From UKL13-2 sp947085425 (lineage in GTDB: Bacteria; Pseudomonadota; Gammaproteobacteria; Burkholderiales; Usitatibacteraceae), in the NCBI GenBank assembly GCA_947085425.1, contig CAMTWK010000042.1:1-12368 (forward strand): a stretch of 12,368 nucleotides of DNA, read 5' to 3'. The notes under the pieces were generated by a model. The model did no database searches. It was not told the DNA's origin and was given only the letters and a program-made list of their open reading frames with translations. This document shows, in pieces, positions 7,626 through 12,368 of this stretch. The first letter of the stretch is position 1; each line of letters begins with the position of its first letter. The position numbers were made by a program, and so were the translations under genes.

Positions 7626-8216
7626 TTAATGAACTGTCGAGCCTTGTCGAAGCGACTTTGCAAGCATGCTTAGATCAACTTGTCCGTCGGGCAATCGAAC
7701 TGCAAACACCGGGCGCGCATTTTCGCCCTCCGGAATAGCATCAATTTGTTCAAATTTCCTGAGTATTTCCAGCCCACAGGGCATATCGGCACTGGCCATT
7801 ACACGGCCTTTGGCAAAGGCCAGCCAGCGCTTCCAAAAATCATCGCTGCAAACCGGTTTGACCACCTTGGCTGCCAGGATTATCTTGATTAACTTTTTAG
7901 CTTTGTTTCCTGCAGCGAGATCGCGTAGCAGGTGGCCGTCGACATGAGTCAAGCCTAGTCTAAGCACCTCCTGAATGCCCTCTCCCATCCAGATTGGCCG
8001 CATATCGGGTGGAAGCAATTCGTTTTCGCAATCATTGAACATCGACGGGTTTGCCGTCCACGCGAGATTCCATAACCCGATATGCGACAAAAACATCTCG
8101 CCCATCTGAAAAATCGGCCCTCTAGGCGAATAAGACTGATGGTAGTAGTTAGGCGGGTATTTGCTGTAGCAAAAGAACATCGCCTCTGCGGGCTGGCGTT
8201 TCTTGGTGTTGGTCAT
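7626..8216 (-). CDS. unrecognised 196-residue protein
   Basis: I do not recognise this family. The protein is soluble, with no signal peptide or membrane segment. The N-terminal half is rich in Tyr, Trp and Pro (FFCYSKYPPNYYHQSYSPRG at 14-33, then GLWNLAWTANPSMFND). The middle (~85-125) looks helical and basic (GNKAKKLIKIILAAKVVK). The end contains FAVRLPDGQVDLSMLAKSL. It is surely expressed with its neighbours: 43 bases after the DUF4258-like gene and 13 bases before the ADP-ribosylglycohydrolase start. The ATG at 8216 has only a weak ribosome site, so translation may be coupled to the gene before it; an ATG at 8180 (MFFCYSK...) is an alternative but its AGAGG is too close. It is a candidate effector or partner of the ADP-ribosylglycohydrolase by position only. 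Confidence 0.75.
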   Translation of the reverse strand: MTNTKKRQPAEAMFFCYSKYPPNYYHQSYSPRGPIFQMGEMFLSHIGLWNLAWTANPSMFNDCENELLPPDMRPIWMGEGIQEVLRLGLTHVDGHLLRDLAAGNKAKKLIKIILAAKVVKPVCSDDFWKRWLAFAKGRVMASADMPCGLEILRKFEQIDAIPEGENARPVFAVRLPDGQVDLSMLAKSLRQGSTVH

Positions 8217-8259
8217 CTCGGGCGTTGTCCTTTGGCTAAAAGTAGTTTTCTGCAGCCAT

Positions 8260-8541
8260 TCAGGCCGGCAGGCGGCGGGTGCGGTGACCGATCGTCACTA
8301 CCGCGCCGGCTGCGTCCACCACCGCATAAATGCCGAGATACTGCTCAATCTTGGGTGCGGGAATATCTGTGCACTCACGCCGAACCCGCGCTTTTGCCTG
8401 TTTATTGAAATATAGAATTTCAGCGCCTTGATGGTCGTGTTTGACCGCACCGTAATCCATTAAGACTTCAATGGCGCTTGGCGGGATGCCGCGTTGCTGG
8501 GAACGGACCTTGGCATGCGACGTCATGATGAGCTCATTCAT
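8260..8541 (-). CDS. small DUF4258-like protein, first gene of the operon
   Basis: A 93-residue protein that begins with an H-x3-R-x2-QRGI segment (SHAKVRSQQRGIPPSAI, residues 8-24) and ends with VVTIGHRTRRL. This H...QRGI / iTv-x-hR pattern is that of DUF4258-type small proteins, whose fold is compared with BrnT/RelE-like RNase toxins. No function is established for this member. The ATG at 8541 is chosen because AGGGG (8550-8554) lies 8 bases before it. A GTG at 8550 would overlap that site, and an ATG at 8526 lacks one. The start region also carries the palindrome ATGAGCTCAT (8528-8537), so an operator overlaps the first codons. No separate antitoxin gene is evident, so calling it a toxin would be speculation. 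It is the nearest gene to the divergent WYL regulator. Confidence 0.75.
   Translation of the reverse strand: MNELIMTSHAKVRSQQRGIPPSAIEVLMDYGAVKHDHQGAEILYFNKQAKARVRRECTDIPAPKIEQYLGIYAVVDAAGAVVTIGHRTRRLPA
8528..8537. promoter_or_regulatory. palindrome ATGAGCTCAT, possible second operator
   Basis: A perfect 10-bp palindrome across codons 2-5 of the DUF4258-like gene. It is built of the same half-site (ATGAGCT / AGCTCAT) as the inverted repeat at 8590-8606, about 60 bp away. Binding here would block early elongation or help form a repression loop. Confidence 0.4.
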
Positions 8542-8549
8542 GTCAAACA

Positions 8550-8554
8550 CCCCT
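8550..8554 (-). promoter_or_regulatory. ribosome binding site that fixes the DUF4258-like start
   Basis: AGGGG on the - strand, 8 bases before the ATG at 8541. It excludes the GTG at 8550 as the main start because that codon overlaps it. Confidence 0.6.
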
Positions 8555-8589
8555 GAAAAGTGGAAGTGAAGCCATTATTCAGGACCAAA

Positions 8590-8606
8590 AGCTCATAGAA
8601 TGAGCT
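8590..8606. promoter_or_regulatory. inverted repeat AGCTCAT-AGA-ATGAGCT, candidate WYL operator
   Basis: Perfect 7-bp arms around a 3-bp spacer, in the 95-bp divergent intergenic region 31 bp before the regulator's ATG. Its centre contains TAGAAT, a 5-of-6 match to a -10 element for the regulator (a plausible -35 is not clear). That is the arrangement expected for an autorepressor that also controls the divergent operon. WYL/HTH repressors such as BrxR and CapW bind inverted repeats beside their own gene; the assignment here is inference. Confidence 0.55.
8596..8601 (+). promoter_or_regulatory. possible -10 element of the WYL gene
   Basis: TAGAAT, 35 bp before the ATG, lies across the spacer of the candidate operator. 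No convincing -35 is seen 16-18 bp upstream. Confidence 0.35.
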
Positions 8607-8636
8607 ACCCATCAAATTTCCCAATCAAGGCCGCAA

Positions 8637-9611
8637 ATGGATCGAACCGAACGTTTTTATAAGATCGATCAGCTACTTCGGCATCACTCTTCGGTCGACG
8701 TCCACACCATGACGGGTGAGTTGGGCATTTCCCTCGCCACTTTCAAACGAGACCTCGAATACATGCGCGACCGACTGCATGCGCCCATTATTTTTGACCG
8801 CGATTTAGGCGGATACCGATACGACAACCCCAATCCAAACGCCCCCCAATTTGAACTACCTGGACTCTGGTTCAATGCCGGCGAAGTCCATGCGCTGTTA
8901 ACCATGCAGCAGCTATTGCAGAATTTAGAACCCGGCCTGCTTGCGCGACATGTTGACCCGCTCCTTAGTCGTCTAAAGCTCATTTTGGAGTCGGAAGATA
9001 CGTCAATGGACGAAGTCGGAAAGAGGATTCGCATCCTTCGATCTGGCGCACGCACTTACAATCCGGCACATTTCGAGATTGTTGCCTCCGGCTTGCTGAA
9101 ACGAAAGCAGCTATCCATTCAACATTACAATCGGGGACGGAACGAGGTCACCGAGCGGGTGATTTCCCCCCAGCGTCTCATCCACTACCGGCGCAATTGG
9201 TACGTCGACAGCTGGTGTCACCTTCGAAAGGAAATTCGAAGCTTCTCCCTGGATGCCATTCGCAACGCCACCATGATGGATGAATCCGCCAAGGAAATCA
9301 GCGACACTCTACTTAATAAGGCGCTTGCCAGCGGTTATGGAATTTTTGGTGGTGAAAAGGTCGCGTGGGCAAAACTGCGATTTTCGCCAACGGTGGCGCG
9401 GTGGGTGTCAGCTGAACAGTGGCACAAGGACCAGCGCTCGCGTGAAGATGTGGATGGCAACTATCTGCTCGAGGTGCCCTACTCGAACAGCCGAGAATTA
9501 ATGATGGATATCCTCAAGTACGGGCCCGATTGCGAAGTATTGTCACCCGCAAACTTACGCAAGGAAATATCAGTAGCCGTTCAGGCGATGGGTGCGAACT
9601 ACACGGAGTAA
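8637..9611 (+). CDS. WYL-domain transcriptional regulator (HTH-WYL-WCX)
   Basis: A 324-residue regulator of the usual length. Residues 1-60 form a winged helix-turn-helix of DeoR/HTH_11 type (GELGISLATFKRDLEYMRDR, ending in the wing GGYRY). Residues ~140-215 form the WYL domain with NWYVDSWCHLRKEIRSFSLD (187-206); the name motif reads W-Y-V. Residues ~230-324 form the WCX C-terminal domain. The WYL domain is thought to sense nucleic-acid fragments or nucleotides and to relieve repression. The start ATG has AAGG six bases before it (8627-8630). It is divergent from the four-gene operon and shares its intergenic region, with inverted repeats in between. This matches the layout of BrxR/CapW-type regulators of defence loci, so control of that operon and of its own gene is likely. 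It ends 12 bp before the IS21 element and is not damaged by it. Confidence 0.9.
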   Translation: MDRTERFYKIDQLLRHHSSVDVHTMTGELGISLATFKRDLEYMRDRLHAPIIFDRDLGGYRYDNPNPNAPQFELPGLWFNAGEVHALLTMQQLLQNLEPGLLARHVDPLLSRLKLILESEDTSMDEVGKRIRILRSGARTYNPAHFEIVASGLLKRKQLSIQHYNRGRNEVTERVISPQRLIHYRRNWYVDSWCHLRKEIRSFSLDAIRNATMMDESAKEISDTLLNKALASGYGIFGGEKVAWAKLRFSPTVARWVSAEQWHKDQRSREDVDGNYLLEVPYSNSRELMMDILKYGPDCEVLSPANLRKEISVAVQAMGANYTE

Positions 9612-9623
9612 GGGATTCAACAT

Positions 9624-9650
9624 TGTCAATCAGCGTGCAAAACTTTCCAG
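9624..9650 (+). repeat. IS21 left terminal inverted repeat (L1)
   Basis: TGTCAATCAGCGTGCAAAAC, continuing CTTTCCAG at the end of the repeat. It mirrors 11995-12022, matching fully over TGTCAATCAGCGT and in part after that. Confidence 0.85.
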
Positions 9651-9654
9651 TTTA

Positions 9655-9687
9655 GGGGTGGAAACAGCGTCCAATAGTTTCCACCCC
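9655..9687. repeat. IS21 inner left repeat (L2) within a 10-bp inverted repeat
   Basis: GGGGTGGAAA (9655-9664) and TTTCCACCCC (9678-9687) form perfect arms around CAGCGTCCAATAG. The right part repeats the transposase-site motif CAGCGTCCAAT-n2-TTTCCAC found at the other ends. The hairpin just before istA may also stop read-through transcription into the transposase. Confidence 0.75.
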
Positions 9688-9735
9688 GGTATGTAACCAT
9701 CCGGCATTTTGCCGGAGGTATCTGGAGTGATTTAC

Positions 9736-11235
9736 ATGGACGTGATTTACGAAATACGCCGACGCCGTTTGGTGCAGAAGCAGTCGATTTCCGCCATTGC
9801 CAGGCAGATGGGACTATCCCGACCGACGGTGCGCAAACATCTCAACACGGTTGTGGAGCCCAAATACGAACGGGATCAGCCGCCATCGCCGAAACTTGGC
9901 GAGTTTGAAGCGGTGTTGACCCAGTGGTTGGAGGAAGAGGCCAAGTTGGCGCGTTCGCGCCGCCGCACCGCCTGTCGGCTGTTTGAAGGCTTGCAAGAAG
10001 CTGGTTACGGCGGCGCTTATGACAGTGTCCAGCGTTTTGTGAAACGCTGGAAGGCCGCGCATCATGGGCCCAAGGTAACGGAGGCGTTTGTGCCGCTGCT
10101 GTTTGCGGCGGGTGATGCCTGCCAGTTTGACTGGAGCCACGAGCAGGTGGAACTGGCAGGCGTTGTGCAAACCATCAAGGTGGCGCATTTCCGGCTGGCC
10201 TACAGCCGACAGATGTTTGTCATCGCCTATCCGAGAGAGGCGCAGGAGATGGTGCTGGAGGCGCACAATCGCGCCTTCGCGTTCTTTGGCGGTGTGCCCG
10301 CGCGGCTCATCTATGACAATCTCAAGACCGTCGTGGAAACCGTCTTTGCGGGCAAGGAACGTAAATTCAACCGGCGCTTCCTGTGCCTGGCCAATCACTA
10401 CCTGTTTGAACCGGTCGCCTGCACGCCGGCCTCGGGCTGGGAGAAGGGACAGGTTGAGAATCAGGTCGGCAATGTCCGCGAATGGTTGTTCACCCCGCTG
10501 GCACGATTCGACTCGTTTGATGATCTCAATGACTGGCTGGCGAGCCGCTGCCGGGAATTGGCACAGCGGCTCCATCCCACACAAAGCCTGCGCACCATCG
10601 CCGCGTGCTTTGCCGACGAACAGCCGCTGCTGCGTCCGATCAGCGCCGACTTTGACGGCTATGTTGAGGAAATGATGCGGGTCTCGTCCACCTGTCTGGT
10701 GCGCGTGGACCGGAATCGCTACAGCGTGCCAGCCTCTGCCGCCGGTTGCGCCGTCTCGGTGCGCAGAACGGCCGACCAAATTCGTGTTGTGGCCCATGGT
10801 GAAGTCATCGCCGCGCATCCGCGGCTGTTTGGCCGCGACCAATTGATCTGTGACCCGTGGCACTATCTGCCGGTGTTGGAGAAAAAACCCGGTGCGCTGC
10901 GCAATGGTGCGCCCTTTGTTGCGTGGGACTTGCCCATGCCGATACAGCTCGTGCGCGACCGGATTCTGAAGCAGCCTAAAGGGGATCGCGCCTTTGTTGA
11001 ATTATTGATGCTGGCCGGCGCAGCCGGGCTGGATGCCTTGACCGAGGCCTGCGAGCGGGTGCTGGCCGGCGGCATCGTCAGCGCGCCCATCGTAATGAAT
11101 GAATTGCGCCGACTCATCGCCCCGCATTTGCCCGCAGCCGCGATACATGTTCCGGATGTGATTGCCTTGACCATGGAGCCGCTGGCCAATTGCAACCGCT
11201 ACGACCATCTGCTGGGGGCCGACAATGTCCACTGA
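9736..11235 (+). CDS. istA: IS21-family transposase IstA
   Basis: A 499-residue DDE transposase that cuts and joins the element ends. The N-terminal helix-turn-helix is QSISAIARQMGLSRPTVRKH (residues 16-35). The catalytic core has Asp132 (ACQFDWSHEQ), Asp194 (LIYDNLK) and Glu241 (WEKGQVENQVG), followed by the beta-barrel C-terminal region. The length is normal for the family. The ATG at 9736 has GGAG 8 bases before it. A GTG at 9727 with GGAGG at 9714-9718 is equally credible and would add three residues. It overlaps istB by 11 bases, so the two are translated together. No frameshift or lost motif is seen. Confidence 0.94.
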   Translation: MDVIYEIRRRRLVQKQSISAIARQMGLSRPTVRKHLNTVVEPKYERDQPPSPKLGEFEAVLTQWLEEEAKLARSRRRTACRLFEGLQEAGYGGAYDSVQRFVKRWKAAHHGPKVTEAFVPLLFAAGDACQFDWSHEQVELAGVVQTIKVAHFRLAYSRQMFVIAYPREAQEMVLEAHNRAFAFFGGVPARLIYDNLKTVVETVFAGKERKFNRRFLCLANHYLFEPVACTPASGWEKGQVENQVGNVREWLFTPLARFDSFDDLNDWLASRCRELAQRLHPTQSLRTIAACFADEQPLLRPISADFDGYVEEMMRVSSTCLVRVDRNRYSVPASAAGCAVSVRRTADQIRVVAHGEVIAAHPRLFGRDQLICDPWHYLPVLEKKPGALRNGAPFVAWDLPMPIQLVRDRILKQPKGDRAFVELLMLAGAAGLDALTEACERVLAGGIVSAPIVMNELRRLIAPHLPAAAIHVPDVIALTMEPLANCNRYDHLLGADNVH

Positions 11236-11992
11236 CCATGTGACCGGTTTGAAAACACTGCACCTCTATGGCATGGCGGCGGCATGGAGCGAACTTCAGG
11301 CTGAAAAACCCAGGCAGGCGCATCGTCCAGAGACCTGGATGGAACGGCTGATCGCGGCTGAACAAACGGATCGGCAGCTCAAAAGCTTGCGCTACCAGCT
11401 CAAAGCCGCGCGTTTCCCGATCCATCGTGATCTGCTCGGCATCAATTGGGCGGAAACACCGCTGTCAGAAGCCGTGGTTGCCCAACTGGCGAGCGCGGCC
11501 TTTATGGAAACCGCGCACAACCTGATTCTGGTTGGCGGAACCGGGACGGGGAAAACCCACTTGGCCACGGCGATCGGGGTGGCTGCGATCCATCAATCCA
11601 AACGCATCCGTTTCTTCAATGCGGTTGATCTGGTCAATTTGCTGGAACGGGAAAAGACGCTGGGCAAAGTCGGTAATCTGGCCAGGCAGCTCAGTCTGGT
11701 GGACGCGGTGATTTTAGATGAGCTGGGCTATTTGCCATTTCCGGCGTCCAGCGGCGCGCTGCTGTTTCATCTCATCAGCCAGCTTTATGAAAAAACGTCC
11801 CTGATCATCACCACCAATCTGTCATTCGGGGAGTGGGTGCAGGTATTTGGCGATGCAAAAATGACCACCGCACTGTTGGATCGCGTCACCCATCACTGCG
11901 AAATCCTTGAAACCGGGAATGAATCCTACCGCTTCAAGCAGCGCAAATCCCGGCCTCAGAAAGTTGAAAAAGTGGAAAATATTGGACGCTGA
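11225..11992 (+). CDS. istB: IS21-family helper ATPase IstB
   Basis: A 255-residue AAA+ ATPase related to DnaA/DnaC that works with IstA in target selection and strand transfer. Walker A is GGTGTGKTH (104-112) and Walker B is AVILDELGYL (Asp165/Glu166). The arginine-rich C-terminal tail ends KVENIGR. The ATG lies inside the last codons of istA, so translation is probably coupled. The final codons and the stop fall in the inner right terminal repeat (11972-11991), so the transposase-binding site doubles as coding sequence. The gene is intact. Confidence 0.94.
   Translation: MSTDHVTGLKTLHLYGMAAAWSELQAEKPRQAHRPETWMERLIAAEQTDRQLKSLRYQLKAARFPIHRDLLGINWAETPLSEAVVAQLASAAFMETAHNLILVGGTGTGKTHLATAIGVAAIHQSKRIRFFNAVDLVNLLEREKTLGKVGNLARQLSLVDAVILDELGYLPFPASSGALLFHLISQLYEKTSLIITTNLSFGEWVQVFGDAKMTTALLDRVTHHCEILETGNESYRFKQRKSRPQKVEKVENIGR
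11972..11991 (-). repeat. IS21 inner right repeat (R2)
   Basis: On the - strand it reads CAGCGTCCAATATTTTCCAC, the same motif as R1 and L2. It overlaps the end of istB. Confidence 0.8.
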
Positions 11993-11994
11993 CA

Positions 11995-12022
11995 GGTGGA
12001 AAGAATTGGACGCTGATTGACA
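11995..12022 (-). repeat. IS21 right terminal inverted repeat (R1)
   Basis: On the - strand it starts TGTCAATCAGCGTCCAATTC and continues TTTCCACC. It is the outer partner of 9624-9650. Confidence 0.85.
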
Positions 12023-12023
12023 T

Positions 12024-12245
12024 ATTAGGCGCCGGACTGGACTGTCCGGCGTCTCGCCAACATTTCCCTGCCGTCGAATCGACCAACTACGATGCGAATG
12101 GGCGTTTCCCCAAATTAAAGGGGTCGACGTCGATTTTTCTGAAGCAAAAAAACTTGGCTTCTACGATTTCGTGGCGCAACTTAAAAGTGAATTAGCACTA
12201 CGAGATAACACTAACGCCGCCGTACTCTGGCTAGCAGTTTGTTGA
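12024..12245 (+). pseudogene. 3' fragment of an unidentified reading frame
   Basis: A frame without a start codon runs from just inside the right flank of the IS to a TGA at 12243-12245. Its later part reads like real protein (VDVDFSEAKKLGFYDFVAQL, then KSELALRDNTNAAVLWLAV). The first ~25 codons (RRRTGLSGVSPTF...) look like non-coding DNA. There is no upstream counterpart before the IS, because the WYL gene ends intact. The stop lies in the left arm of the 128-bp palindrome, so the original 3' end may also be lost. I do not recognise the family; it may be a chance open frame. Confidence 0.35.
12027..12054. other. 11-bp-stem hairpin beside the IS right end
   Basis: Arms 12027-12037 (AGGCGCCGGAC) and 12044-12054 (GTCCGGCGTCT) pair over 11 positions, with one G-T, around a TGGACT loop. 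No T-run follows, so it is not a typical terminator. It begins four bases after the IS21 end. Confidence 0.6.
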
Positions 12246-12368
12246 AATTCTGCTGCGCTCGGTGATGCGGCGTTGGTAAGCGGCTCAAAATTCTCATGTA
12301 TACCGCATACATTCCGGTTTTTCGCCGCTTTCCGCCTTGCCTGACCTTCGCTCGCGACGAATTTCAAC
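12241..12368. repeat. 128-bp imperfect palindrome at the window end
   Basis: The two 64-bp halves mirror each other without a gap. The outer arms GTTGAAATTC / GAATTTCAAC are perfect; inner paired blocks are AAGCGGC / GCCGCTT, AAAA / TTTT and ATGTAT / ATACAT around a short centre. It looks like a REP- or MITE-like dispersed element. A short - strand open frame across it is a by-product. Ending exactly at the last base suggests an assembly break in a repeat. Confidence 0.6.

Larger units (their letters stand above)
9624..12022 (+). mobile_element. complete IS21-family insertion sequence
   Basis: A 2399-bp element that starts TGTCAATCAGCGT and ends with its inverted form (ACGCTGATTGACA). It carries istA and istB in the canonical overlapping order. 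The outer inverted repeats (9624-9650 and 11995-12022) and a second repeat inside each end give the multiple-terminal-repeat structure of IS21. Both genes are intact, so it may be active. The bases next to the ends (CAACAT on the left, TATTAG on the right) show no target duplication. CAACAT does recur at 12058-12063, 35 bp past the right end. Confidence 0.93.

Noticed and set aside
8260..8541. Toxin-antitoxin pair of DUF4258-like protein with the 196-residue protein
   Set aside because: The order is possible, but neither protein has recognisable antitoxin features and the spacing is not overlapping; not enough to call.
9814..10863. 349-codon open frame on the - strand inside istA
   Set aside because: It is a GC-biased antisense frame of a well-supported transposase gene, with no recognisable content.
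12161..12367. 68-codon - strand frame at the right end
   Set aside because: It mostly translates the 128-bp palindrome and has no ribosome site; it looks like a by-product of the repeat.
12241..12368. Integron attC site
   Set aside because: The size and imperfect palindrome fit, but the ends read GTTGAAA...TTTCAAC, the opposite polarity to RYYYAAC...GTTRRRY, and no integrase or cassette array is seen.

Overview
The window looks like a mobile-element-bounded accessory (defence-island-like) segment of a proteobacterial chromosome. This rests on the style of its two IS21-type ends, an IstA/IstB pair of proteobacterial type, Shine-Dalgarno (SD)-led genes and mixed base composition. The nuclease pair at the left is clearly AT-rich, the central operon is intermediate, and the IS21 element is GC-richer. 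The exact organism cannot be named from the sequence. No tRNA, rRNA or CRISPR array is visible.

Layout. Positions 1-142 are the terminal part of an IS21-like element, with repeats of 23-bp period. Next comes an AT-rich module of two convergent nuclease genes. One is a phospholipase D (PLD/HKD) family protein on the + strand (312-1616), broken by a TAA stop exactly at the catalytic lysine. The other is an HNH endonuclease on the - strand (1779-2645). Two imperfect copies of a ~40-bp repeat flank this module (143-190 and 2793-2840).

The centre (3013-8541, - strand) is a tightly spaced putative operon. In transcription order it holds a small DUF4258-like protein, an unrecognised 196-aa protein, an ADP-ribosylglycohydrolase (DraG/ARH type), and an 1132-aa protein. 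The last combines a Cas4-like Fe-S nuclease, a DEDD RNase H-fold exonuclease and a UPF1/DNA2-type SF1 helicase (TM0106 family). A WYL-domain regulator (8637-9611) is divergent from it. Between the two transcription units are four copies of the half-site ATGAGCT/AGCTCAT arranged as two inverted repeats, a plausible operator. WYL regulators of this build (BrxR/CapW type) are known to repress phage-defence loci. My inference is that WYL, DUF4258-like, unknown, ADP-ribosylglycohydrolase and helicase-nuclease form one regulated nucleic-acid-targeting or ADP-ribose-linked system.

The right side is a complete IS21-family element (9624-12022) with istA, istB and duplicated terminal repeats, but no clean target duplication next to its ends. 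To its right lie a short perfect-stem hairpin, a 3' fragment of an unidentified reading frame, and a 128-bp imperfect palindrome that ends exactly at the last base of the window.
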